64,000 bases of DNA, from positions 124,001 through 188,000 of the forward strand of contig JALJCO010013358.1 of assembly GCA_023101725.1 (NCBI GenBank), in the 5' to 3' direction. Below are positions 1-11,220 of this stretch, one piece after another (the first letter of the stretch is position 1; each line of letters starts with the position of its first letter). Under the pieces are notes generated by a model that was given only the letters and a program-made list of their open reading frames with translations, made no database searches and was not told the DNA's origin. The DNA comes from Atherinomorus stipes (lineage: Eukaryota; Chordata; Actinopteri; Atheriniformes; Atherinidae). A program made the position numbers and the translations under genes.

Positions 1-749
1 CAACCTTGAGGCGGATGGGCTACAGCAGCAGAAGACCACACCGTGTGCCACTCCTGTCAGCTTAGAACAGGAAACTGAGGTGACAATTCACACAGACTCA
101 CCAACATTGGACAATAGAGGATGGAGAAACATTGCTGGTCAGATGAGTGTCCATCTCTGCTGCAACATTCGGATGGTAGGCTCAGAATTTGGCATCATCA
201 ACATGAAAGCATGGATCCATCCTGCCTTCTATCTACGGTTCAGGCTGGTGGTGGTGGTGTAATGGTGTGGGAGAGATTTTCTTGGCACACCTTGGGCCCC
301 TTAGTACCAACGTGGCATGGTTTAACCACCACAGCCTACCTGAGTATTGTTGCTGACCATGTCCATTCCTTTATGAGAACAGTGTAGCGTCCTCTGATGC
401 TACGTCCAGCAGGATAATGCACCATGTCATGAAGTACTAATCATCTCAGACTGGTTTCTTGAACATGACAATGAGTTCACTGTATTCCAATGGCCTCCAC
501 AGTCACCAGATCTCAGTCCAATATAGCCCCTTTGGGATGTGGTGGAACAGGAGATTCTCATCATGGATGTGCAGCCAACAAATCTGCAGCAAATGTGTGA
601 TGCTGTCATTTCAATGTGGAGCAAAATCTCTGAGGAATGTTTCCAGTACCTTGTTGAATCTATGCTGAGAAGGATTAAGGCAGTTCTGAAGGCAAAAGGG
701 GTCCAACACGGTACTAGCGAGGTGTACCTAATAAAGTGGCCGGTGAGTA
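1..749 (+). mobile_element. Tc1-like transposon, 3' part, decayed, cut by window start
   Basis: Broken frames on the + strand read as transposase pieces, including WSDECP, DGRLRIW and GGGGVMVW around 130-275. Later come a QQDN-like stretch, degenerated near 410-430, and a DLSPI-like stretch near 510-530. The end CCTAATAAAGTGGCCGGTGA at 728-747 resembles the terminal inverted repeat of a common fish Tc1 family. Stops and frameshifts make it inactive. The 5' end lies outside the window. Confidence 0.8.
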
Positions 750-3616
750 CATATTATATTGTCGGTCCTTAGCAATAAACTGTACCTACAATTTATTTTT
801 CTTCTGGATAATGATCTTGCGAAACATTGAATATATGAGGATATGCAATTGCAATCTCAGAATAGCTGTGATATAATTTTAAAAAAAGAGAGATTTCAAG
901 CAGATGGATGAAATTCCATCCTCCTCTTTTCTTTTTTTTGTGGCATCAAACAACACTTTGGAAGTAATGTATGCCAGTGGGATGTCTGGTTAATGTCTCC
1001 AACATGTTCTGTGTGGTTTGCCAAAGCAGTGGGAATTGTCACTAAGTGATACAGGAAAAGAATATTTTCATGCAGTTTGTTACTATGGGATTTTTTTTTT
1101 CTCCCACAGTCCCTGCCCACTGAATGTAGAATGTTTTAAAAGTAAAGTTACTTTAAGCACCAGTGGTTCAGACTTAAGACACACTCTGCTCTGCAATTTG
1201 ATGTGTTTCTGGATATATAAATCAATATATTTTTCTGCAAGTTTCATGTTTTGCAGTGAGACAGTGCTCTCTGAAGGACATTTTAATCCAGCCCCTCTGT
1301 GTTCTATAGCACAACTATTCGCACTGAATGTGAACGTTTCTGTTCACATTCTGTCAATATCTGAGGCAGGGCTACCTTATTCGGTCCTACGAAGACGACA
1401 GTCCTGCAAGTTTTTAGTGTTTTCCTGCTTCAACACATCTGACCTGACTCACTTTAATGAGTCACTGTGCAGAAGATTATCGGCTGTTAAGTTATAAATG
1501 TAAAACGTCAAAAGAGGATTTCACAACAGAACTACAAAGGAAGGGGTAGTAATGCTAGCCAGCTAACTCTGAAGTATTAAATAGACGATGCTAAACTGCA
1601 GAGAGAAACCAGAAGGAAACACAGTAGAACTTTTATCATGACCCTTTCTGGCTTTGGCACAGACAGCTGCGCATTCACCGTCTTGGTGTTAACCTGCATT
1701 CTGACCCAAAGTGCTACCAAGTAGGACGTTTTTCTTTGTGGAGGGAGCTGCTCCAACACTTTTGTTATACAGCTGCTATTTTAACTTATTTTAAGTTTAT
1801 GATGTGTTGATGTTTGAAAATGCATTGTGTCACTCATTGCTGCTTAAAGTTGGTGTTGTGTTAATTGACAGAAATGTTTGTTTCTGGGCCTGTGCTGGCT
1901 GATCTATTCAGTCACTGCAGGAAAACAATCACAAAAGTTTTGCACTAAGAATAGTTTAAATAAATCAACTTTTGAATATTTTTAATGACGATTAATAAAT
2001 AAATGCAGAGATGAATCCTCTCAGATGGCTGTTAGACCATCTTCCTGCACTTCATACCGCTCCATAGTACTATGAAACATTTAATGAGAATGTGAAGGGG
2101 GTCATTACAAAGTGGGAAATCAACATGAACTTGTTCAGTTTGACCCTTTATGACCTGATGTGTGAACTTGTGCAACACTGAGGATTTTTACAGCTTCTAG
2201 AGCAGAGCTACTGTATTCAACCCCACTTAGTTTTGTTTTCTTTTGTTTTGACAATAAGGTGTATGAAGACAAGTGTCCTTGTGAGTCTTCCTGCTGTCTT
2301 CTTTTCACATTCCTTTTGGTGTGAAGAGGGAAAAGCCGAACAACAAAACCTGAAATCAGCCAAATCAGACCACTGTAAAAGAAATAACCACATCATGGAC
2401 ACGGACAACGCAAAAATAATCGGATCTGAAAATAACAACCACAAGCGGTGGACCAAAGAGGCCATCCACAATGAATCGGGATGAGGGGGCTTTCACGCTC
2501 TTCTCCACAGACCACCAGGTGGCAATCAATCTGACAGATATATCAGGCTGATGACGCCATGGAACATCACCTGTAAGGACACGTCACGGCGATCAGCTGA
2601 CACTTCTGAGGAAGACTGCAGATGACAGTTGACAGAAATCAAGGTAAATGAAACATCTTCATATACCTTATTGTCTGAACAAAAGAAAAATAAACTAAGG
2701 TTGTTTTCACACAGGACCCATTTAGGTCGACCTAACTGGGTTTCAGAACCAAAAACGGCGCAACAGGGTCTATGTGAACACACCACTGACGCTTGTAGTC
2801 GACCTAACTCGCCCGCTCTCGGACCAGCAGAACGGGGTGGTTTCGGAGCAGCTTGCATCAACCTGAAATGCAGCGTGAGTGATGTGTGAACTCACACCAA
2901 CTTTAGCTCAGCTGAAATCCCAGATATTCCACCTTTTTGAACTAAACAGGTATCCGTAGGCAGCTGTACTATTGGGATATCCTTCGTATTGACAGTGTTA
3001 CAGTACATTACAAATCAGAGGGTTACACAGCCTGTAACTGTGACGTTTAGTATCATCTTGTGTTTGCTAGCTACTAATGTATGTCTAATGTTAACATCAA
3101 CGGGGCGTTCACAAACCCTGGGCAAACTTCCAATAAGGTCTAGCAGGCTAAGTGTTAATGCTCATGTTTACTACTCACCGGTACCTGGCTGCTTGCCGAT
3201 AATATCTGCATCTGGTCCAGAGTTCGCGCTTTTAACAGAATCAATCTGCGTCTTGCTCTGGTTTGTCTGGAACTCCGCTGCCTCTAGTGCATGACAACAT
3301 TGTTTTCCACACGCAACCGTGTTTCTTCTTCAACACACCATCATTCACGTGTGTTTTGTTTACAACACAGCCATGTTTTACAGCTGGGACACGTCTACTT
3401 CCGTCTGGTTGCCATGGATACACAATGCACCAGTCTGTAGAGCGACTGCTGGGCACAGTGATTAAAAATCAGATGTGAAACGGAGCTGTATTAGTTGAAA
3501 ATTGAAACATTGTAACCTTTTTACTGCTGCGGCTCGACCCAAATATGTGTGAAAATGACCAAAGTTTGAAAGCTGGAGACATAATGAACCCAGTGAAACT
3601 GCTATTCACCTCAGTT
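750..3616. other. Intronic stretch without gene
   Basis: No exon is recognised. A 159-codon open frame at 1018-1497 has no domain and overlaps a foldback-repeat fragment near 1370-1450 (TTTTCCTGCTTCAACACATC). A block at about 2700-2890, with TTTTCACAC and repeated GTCGACCTAACT, looks like a decayed miniature transposon of unclear family. Confidence 0.5.
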
Positions 3617-4050
3617 CTACGAGGGCTGCAGTCCCTGCAGTGTTTCCCTGCTCCAACACATCTGGCTCAAATTAAAAGGGATCCCATAGCCTGTGAAGTT
3701 CTGCTTAGTGATTCAGTACTTTGACTCAGGTGTGTTGGAGCAGGAAAACATAAAAAAAACCTGCAGAACTGCAATTCAATTCAATTCAATTCAATTCAAT
3801 TCAACTTTATTTGTATAGCGTCCATTCATGACAATGTCACCTCAGGGCGCTTAAACAGACAGAAAAATTCAGGTCAGATTCATAATAGCCTAGTTAAGGA
3901 AACCAACAGATTGGATCGAATCTTGACTTGACCCGGTCCAATCCCCCATCCTGAGCAAGCACGGAGGGGTGGTGACAGTGGGAAGGAAAACACCCTTTTA
4001 ACAGGGAGGAAAAACCTCCGGCAGAACCCGCAGAACTGCAGCCCTCGTAG
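3617..4050. mobile_element. Foldback miniature transposon, split by a retroposed insert
   Basis: The ends are inverted copies: CTACGAGGGCTGCAG at 3617-3631 and CTGCAGCCCTCGTAG at 4036-4050. Internal arms are also inverted: TTTCCCTGCTCCAACACA near 3643 and TGTGTTGGAGCAGGAAAA near 3731. A 256 bp element sits in the right arm. The same family recurs at about 29172-29386. Confidence 0.75.
3774..4029 (-). mobile_element. Retroposed SINE/LINE-tail-like insert with 11 bp target duplication
   Basis: The insert is flanked by identical GCAGAACTGCA at 3763-3773 and 4030-4040. It begins with an ATTCA pentamer array, which is a 3' tail if the element lies on the - strand. This is followed by a common fish interspersed sequence (TTTATTTGTATAGCG, then AGGGAGGAAAAACCTCCGG). 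The duplication and simple-sequence tail indicate target-primed retroposition. The family name is not known to me. Confidence 0.75.
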
Positions 4051-4058
4051 GTCTGGAT

Positions 4059-4955
4059 TAGGGTTGGGCATCGAGAATCAAGCATCTATGGGAACTGGGA
4101 CTAACTCTCCGATTCTCCCGGAATCGTTCACATTTTTAAATTTCGATTCCTATTTTCGATGCCCAGTCCGCCGAACACCATAGAATCTGCTGGAAGTGGA
4201 ACGTATGTTAGCACCGAGTTTCTGGTACAACCGATTACGCTGACGCACACGGCACAACTCGGCGTGTTTTTCAGTAGTTTATTTAGTGAGTTTTCAGACC
4301 CTCTGATAACTTTCTATTAATAAAACCGCTAGTGACATGTCTAGTGACACTTTCTGGTCTTATTGGAGACTTTTGAGACAGACGTGAGCAAATGTTGTGT
4401 TTATTGCGCCCTCCCGTGACCCTTCCCCTGTCTCGTAGCACACTAGAGTCTGCAGGAGCTGCAGACGCAGCAGGAGATATTCATCTCTGCTCCATGAACC
4501 AGACTGAAAATATAATGCAAAGCTGATCATCAGATATTAATTCCCCTTAATGAAGAATGTGGACAGACACATTTAATTTAAAGTACTGTAACATGTAGTT
4601 ACCTTCTAATTAGAAAACAGCCAGTTTAATAGTTAAAGTTCTTAAAATAGTGAACTTTTAACCAGGTCTATTCAAGTTTGGCCAGGGATATTTTTTTCTG
4701 TCTTTTTTCTACTTTTTTTTTCAAAGTTAAAATGCCATTTAATGCCTTTGGTAAGAACATAAATAGAGCTGGAGTTTAGTAATATTAATTATTAAATATA
4801 GTTTAATATTAAATATTAATAGTTAATGTCTGTTATTTGATTTAGTTGTCCACAAAGAAGAAAATGTAAACTTTTTTTTTTTACCCTGCCCGTTATCGGA
4901 ATCGAGAATCGAATCGGAACCGGAATTGTTGAAATTCAAACGATGCCCAACCCTA
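4059..4955. mobile_element. Non-autonomous hAT-type element with 8 bp target duplication
   Basis: The terminal inverted repeats are TAGGGTTGGGCATCG at 4059-4073 and CGATGCCCAACCCTA at 4941-4955. Flanking GTCTGGAT occurs at 4051-4058 and 4956-4963, the 8 bp duplication typical of hAT. Sub-terminal ATCGGAATCGAGAATCGAAT words repeat near the right end. There is no transposase frame in the 897 bp. Confidence 0.85.
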
Positions 4956-5040
4956 GTCTGGATTGAGTTGCCCCATTCTAGAGGAATTAAGATTGCAAGT
5001 AGCACTAAGGTGCAGCAAACCAAATGCATTTGTTTAACTG

Positions 5041-5285
5041 ATTATTTTTTATTTATTTTTTTGTTATACTTGTATGATCCCCGAGGGGAAATTAGGGCTC
5101 TGCATTTCACCCATCTCTGTACTGAGTATCAGAGAGCAGTGGGCTGCTACTTAAAGCGCCCGGGGAGCAGTTGGAGGGTTAAGGACCTTGTTCAGGGGTC
5201 CACAGTGTTTAACCTAGGAGTTGTGTCGGGGACTCGAACCCGGGTCCTCCGCGCCAAAGCCCACGACGCTACCACTAGGTGACTG
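5041..5285 (-). mobile_element. tRNA-derived SINE, copy 1
   Basis: Read on the - strand, it has a tRNA-like head with an A-box region (TAGTGGTAGCG), a B box (GGTTCGAGTCCCC, complement of 5228-5240) and a conserved body. It ends CTAATTTCCCCTCGGGGATC plus an AT-rich tail. The same family is on the + strand at 24378-24633 and, more diverged, at 39452-39694. Confidence 0.85.
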
Positions 5286-5529
5286 CAGATGTCAGTGTCT
5301 CTGTTAAAGCAGAACTTTTGGCAGTTTGCTGATCTGCATGGAGCATTTCCGTGAACACAACGCTGAAGAAGCTGGACATTCGCAAAGACCTTTGAAAAGC
5401 TTTTGTTCTGCCCAATGATCTGAGATAGTTATAAAACTGTTTCCAAAATTAATAAATTCTAGTTCATCCCTGATATTTTACCCCAGGGTCAAACTGTGTT
5501 TCGCCAAATTTCAAAACCACTACATCTCA

Positions 5530-6215
5530 GGCTCCACAGGCCTTGGTTAGCATGTTCAATATTTTATGGTGACAAAAAAGACGGAATAGAACTTTCTTGC
5601 AGGGGTTACCAGGAGAAAGCCTCTCTAAAGTGAGCCACTGCTGCACAGTTAAGGGTTACAAAGTTGTATATGAACAAACTATTAGACTTAAAAAACACTA
5701 TTCTTTGGACACACAACTAAGTAGATTCGTTTGACCATAATGCATAGTGTCATGTTTAAAGCACAGACACCTTAAACCAGCTGTGAAACATGGTGGTGGA
5801 TGGGTGATGATTTGGGACCTGGATGTTTTGCTGATGCAAATCAAAGTATTCTTGTGTTGAAAGGCCATCTGTCTGACAGCTAAAGCTTGGCCTAAATTGG
5901 GCTATGCAGCAAGACAATGATCTCAAACACAGCAGCAAATTTATAATGGATCAATTTAAAAAGAGGAGAATCAATGGCACAGTCGAAGTCCAGACCTCAG
6001 GCAATTTGAAATGTTGTAGCAGGCCCTTAAGAAAGCTGTGCATTAAAGAATATCTGCAAACCTCAAGGCACTGAAGCAAATTGGAAAAAGGAGTGGGTCA
6101 AAATTCCTCTAACAATGGGAGAAAGTATCATACAGAGAGCCACTGACTGAAGATACTGCTATTAAAATGGGTTCTACAAGGTACAGAATCATAGCGTTAT
6201 CATTTTTTAAGAGTG
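5530..6215 (+). mobile_element. Tc1-like transposase remnant
   Basis: Several stretches match conserved parts of fish Tc1 transposons: AAACATGGTGGTGGATGGGT near 5786, CAGCAAGACAATGATC near 5907 (QQDND), and CAAAATTCCTCTAACAA near 6099. A typical 3' region (GGGTTCTACAAG) follows near 6169. All frames are broken and the terminal inverted repeats are not evident. Confidence 0.7.
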
Positions 6216-7014
6216 TTCTTTCTTTTTGCCATGACTGAACGCTCCATGGTGGAACTTAGCCTGACATTGCTTGTTTGTCCTGTAGATACAGTGGTATTAA
6301 TGGAAGAATTGATATTTATGATACTGTGAGCCTCATTAATGTGGACTGATGTGTTGAGAAATATGTTGACCAAAACTTTGTTTGTCCAAGTTCACCATCC
6401 AGATGCGTGCATGAAAAAGTTCGGCCTTTTTCTGCCAGAAGTCGTGCAGTAAAAGTGCACTATTACTGCACTATCACTGGCTGAACGATTTGTCCTGCAA
6501 ATACGTCATCACACATGGTGTCCAAACTTGGCGTGTGGAAACGTCCTTGTTCCGGGCGTCCATTTATGCTCTGAAATCATTTCCCCCGGTCACACAGGCG
6601 TTTCTCTGTGCAATTGAATTAGCAGACAAGTTGCTGGTAAGTGGCTGGCAGTCAGCAGAGAGGGGAACTTGTTCATGCCTGCATCTGTACCTGACCCTGA
6701 AATGCACAGACCAGCAAGCTGTAAAAGACATTATGACACGGCCATAGGATCTGGAGATCATAAAATCTCTTCCAGGAGTTATGTGTTGGGGGCTGAGATA
6801 ACAACTGTCCCAAAGAGGAAGTTTTATAACAATGAGGCATGTAGCACTTTGTGCTTTATGGATAAAATATCATTCATTCATTCACAAAGATAATTGGGGG
6901 TTGTTGAATATAATGAGCTTGATCAAAATGGAGTGGGGACCGGGTTAGATCCATGTGCTCGAAAAATGTCTTCTCATTGATCTGAGCGGTTGCCGTTCAC
7001 TGAGTATATTCTAA

Positions 7015-8237
7015 CAGGTATAGAAAGTTTTGGCACCCCTGAAGATTTCTCTTATTTCCATTTAGACTTTGTCATGATTGGATGCATCTTTCTACAAGGC
7101 CTGATGATCTCATCAAGGCAATTTTGGGTTCCAATTGGCCATATGCACAATTCCACTACTTCCTGAACTTAAGCCAGCTTTTTTGTCTCCTGTCTTTCAT
7201 GACTGGACAAACTGATTTATCCAGGTGTGCCTGACCTCAGTTACCATGAGGACAATAGTCAGACACACCTGGATCTATCAATTTTTCCAGTAATAAAAGA
7301 CAGGGAAAAAAGGATGCGTTCACACTCTTGCAGTTTGGTCCACCTCAAACAGACCGTGGTCCGATTCCATGGATAGTCTGTTTCGTTTTGCGCAGTCTGA
7401 ACACCAACCATACTCTGGTACGCCCCAAAGAAGTGGACTCTGGTCCACCTGAAAGCGGGGGTCTTGGTTTACTTGCAAATGGACTATCAGACTATCCAGC
7501 GCACCTGATGAAAGTGACATTTGTCGACCGCAATCACAAAGAAGAAGTAGTAGAAGGAAGTGGGGTAGATTATTGTTTGGGTCGGAGGGAAAATAAAGCA
7601 AACAGCGCATGTTTGAAGAAGCTGAGGTTTAAAACAACAACAAAAAACAACTGGAAAATGTGTAGACAGAGAGAGTAGCCTATAAGAAGCAGAAAGATTT
7701 ACATTTTAATCACAGAGTCCATTTTTCTTCTTCTTCCTGTTTTTTCATCATTGATCAGTGGTTGTATTGGGGAGCGTGGCCCACTTGCAGGCAGTTGTTT
7801 AACTACGGTGGTTTAACCAGGCAGTTTGGTCCACTTTTTGGTTACTGCAGTTTGAACACAAACCGAAGCAAAGGAATATGAGAAATTTTTCAGAAATCCC
7901 TGCACAATCGGATCGAGGTCCTGGTGTGAATGCTCCCAAAGGAGCTGACTGAAGTTCAGGAAGTGGCGGAATTCTGCATATAGCCCATAAACCAGTGCTA
8001 AGTAGTTACAAGTATTCAAATCAACAGAATCAGGATGCCCGAATTCTTTCACTGGTCTAATTTTGTTGTATTGCACATCATCTGTTAATCCAATAAACCT
8101 AATTTTACTTCTGACATGTAACTGTGATTGTCACTTATTTGATAGATCAAAACAAAGTCGCTGATCCAAACACCCAATGTTTTATAAATGAAAATAATGG
8201 AAATTTTCAGGGGTGCCCAAACGTTTTCATACCACTG
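7015..8237. mobile_element. Non-autonomous DNA transposon with long terminal repeats, host of a nested element
   Basis: The left end at 7015-7060 and right end at 8190-8237 are imperfect inverted copies sharing GTTTTGGCACCCCTGAA-like and TTTGGGCACCCCTGAAAATT-like words. Internal arms at 7139-7175 and 7942-7988 form a second inverted pair (CACTTCCTGAACTT core). These are separated by another element at about 7312-7935. No clear target duplication was found. Confidence 0.65.
7312..7935. mobile_element. Nested GTTCACAC-type miniature element
   Basis: It begins GATGCGTTCACAC and ends GTGTGAATGCTCCC. GTTTGGTCCACC-like words near both ends point inward in opposite senses. It sits between the two arms of the CACTTCCTGAACTT palindrome, so it is younger than that element. 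The exact ends are uncertain by a few bases. Confidence 0.5.
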
Positions 8238-11105
8238 TCTGCACACATTTAGTTTCGCCATAACATAAAATACAACAAAGAGATTTATTTACCTTCACAA
8301 GTGTTTTCTGGGTTGTCCAAATCTAGCACATGATTAGCATCTTAGTGAATAAAATCAACAGCTGCATATTGATGCGAGACTGAAATATGTTGCCCCAGTT
8401 AGATTTTCCATATTTCTAACCCATTCTGCATTCTTCAGTATTGCTGTGGCATAAACTGTCTGTAACTGAAGAGTAACAGCATGGCAACCGACTTACTGAT
8501 GCTTTGCTTTGTCTAATTTAAACCAGCTGCATGTTCCAATTATCAAAGCAACCTTGACAAACTTTGACGCATCTCTCCTAAAGTCCTAATGATTATTCCA
8601 TCGATATCTCATTTTGAACTAGCGTCCTTCCTGCTGATTGGCAGGAAACTGATTGAGGTTATCATAAAAGCCTTTAGCTTGTCTCATGAGAGCTACAAGG
8701 CAGAAGATTGGTAATACTCAGATGTAAAATCCCATGAGAATATTCTCTAGGAAAAGTTAGCTTTCACAGCACCCCCTCTGCTCAGAAGTCCCTTTCAAAC
8801 AGCACAGGCCTTTCACATCACTCTTTTACAAAACGTTCCAATTCTGGACAAATCTCCCGCAGTTTGAATTTTTCATAAGAGGATTGAAGAAGGAATTGAG
8901 AAGGACACATGACTGGTTTGTAACTCAAGACAGAAGTAATTATAAAGCCCTCGTATGACTACTGAAAATATCCCCCCTGGGGTGCGACTGCGTAAATGAT
9001 GAGAATCAAAAATAGAAGGTCATTTTTTTTAACAGAATGACTCCTGCAGCATCAATTAATACTGAGACAAAAATACACAAAATAAAGTATCTTTGTACTT
9101 GTGTTTGATAAAGCTCCGTGTTCAGAGCATCCATCACTCTGCAGCATCATGAGACAAAGTTACAGCTGCAGCACTAAACAGGTCACATACATGGTTCCTG
9201 CTTTAAGTTTCAAGTTAGATTCTGCTAAAGAACTCAAGAATAGTCATGTGAGAACAAAAGTTAAACTGTAAGGGTTGTAAATTGAGAGTGTATCACCTCA
9301 CAGGCATTTAAGTCACAATGCTAAATTTGATTAGTCAACAGCTTGAGATCCTCTAATGCAAATGAGGTAAACCTGCTGACGGGAGCTTTTCTGGTTCTGC
9401 TGCTGCAAACTTGCCAAGTGCAAAGAATTCAGTAAATCAGCAGTGAGGCGAGCCGGGCAGGAGCGCACCCTTTTCTTTGAAGCCTCACCAAGAACTTGAG
9501 CATATTACAGTAAGTTTTTAGGACGATGGAGAACGTCCTTGCGTTTGGTGTGTCGTCCATGTCGGGGGAAGAGGTCAGACACATAAAGGGAGCATAAAAA
9601 CAAATTGTCTCCGCATGAAATGAGCAGACTAGGTTTCTGACATCCTCTTCTACACAATGCAAAATAAATTAAGCTGCGTCGTCACAGGGCGTTATTACCG
9701 CTATCACTCAGCTTCTCATTTTGTCAGTCTTCTAAGACTCTATTAATGCTTTCAAGTGAGAAGGCTTCTTTGTAATTCCAGATTCATAAAAAAAAGCTAT
9801 TTGCTGCTTTAAAAAAACATGGCAAGCCTGTTGTAATTACAATAGTTTTAATGAGATGAGTTCCTCTTTGCATGGCAAAAAAAAGCTGGATGTCACAGCC
9901 ATACTGAGGCAGCATGAGTCCAGGGAGAAGCTGCAGGATATACAGGAGGATCTGAGACCCAAACACTGAAGAACCAAAAAGAAAGAAAGAAAGGAAAAAC
10001 AAACAAAAACCCTCTGTTTTCATCTCCTTCCTAGTGCTGTTTCCTTGACAAGCTGCTCTCCATGCTGGAGTGCTCTGTCCTTGTCAGCACAAGTGCTGAT
10101 ACCCCCTACTGCAGACGGAGCTACAAGTAAATAGGTTACTGACAATATGATTTCTCATTTCTTCTTTCAAGTCCCCCTTAATCTACATCACTGTGTCTCC
10201 AGTTGTTTAATTTGTAATGCTGCGTGTATATTGAGGCAAGTTATTCACTTAATACATCTTTTTAGACCTAAGCAGGGCGGGAACTCTTCGGAGATGCATT
10301 GCACGCAGTGGGAGAGGAAAGGGAAATGTTAATAACCTCCTCTGTGTTTGAACAGCAGCCTCTTCAGAGACCTGTTAAAATAGCCTACTCTGTTTACTGT
10401 GTGTTTGACCCAGTAGGAAACACGTTGGAGAGATGGCGAGGTGAGACCAAATGGATTTTCATTCCTTCCCGAGAAACACTCCCACATGAGTCATTTTCTG
10501 ATTGCAGAGCACTGTCTATCAAGAGTGCTTGTTTTATTTTACCCTTTGATCAGCTGCTGTGCTCAAGCAGACAAGTCAAAACTGAGGATCTAGGCATGGA
10601 AGAGAGAAGAAAGAGGCTGTGCAGAAGGGGTTGCCGTGGGATTATCCTGCCAGTATTAGCTGCAAATGCAAATGGTAAATTTTGAGTGATGGAATATGTC
10701 ACTGATTAAACTAAAAACAGAGGTGAAATAAGAGCATGTTTGCAGCTTAGATTTATTACAGAACCTGACACGATTATTAAGATGTTAAAGTTTGAAACAA
10801 TTGTTCATCATGCTGGATGCAAAAATATGCCCATATAGAAAAACAGTCTCACCAGTTACAGATGTTATATGCTTGCTTTACGTTTTAGACAAAATGGTCC
10901 ACCCGCAGAGGTCAGAGTGGTTGATTCCTGGAAACAACACGAGTGTGAAACTAAAGAGCCACATTTGCTCCTGCTTTCACCAGGAATGGTCCAGCCACAC
11001 CAGGCATTTTCCCAGTGGGTCCATCTATCGTTTTTTGGGCCGACATGTTCATTTATTGGTCTGACTGGTCTATAAAACTCAGCAGATAAGTGACCGCGTT
11101 TACAT
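8238..11105. other. Intronic stretch without gene or clear repeat
   Basis: I see no exon, tRNA or well-bounded transposon. Open frames in this stretch are short and featureless. A degenerate repeat-like block lies near 10870-11090. Confidence 0.5.
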
Positions 11106-11220
11106 GAAAGTCACACACACAATCATTCACACATTCATACTCCGATGGGCACATCGGGAGGCAACGTGGGGTTCAGTGTCTTGCCCAAGGACACTTCGGC
11201 ATGTAGTCTGACGGAATCAG
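11106..11220 (+). repeat. Interspersed repeat fragment (TTGCCCAAGGACACTTCGGC type)
   Basis: CATTCATACTCCGATGGGCA followed by GGTTCAGTGTCTTGCCCAAG is a frequent fish interspersed sequence, as I remember it. It is probably related to the fragment at 52285-52442. Only part of the unit is present. Confidence 0.5.

Noticed and set aside
1018..1497. 159-codon open frame on + strand
   Set aside because: No domain or splice context, unbiased composition, and it overlaps a foldback-repeat fragment; a chance frame in AT-rich intron.
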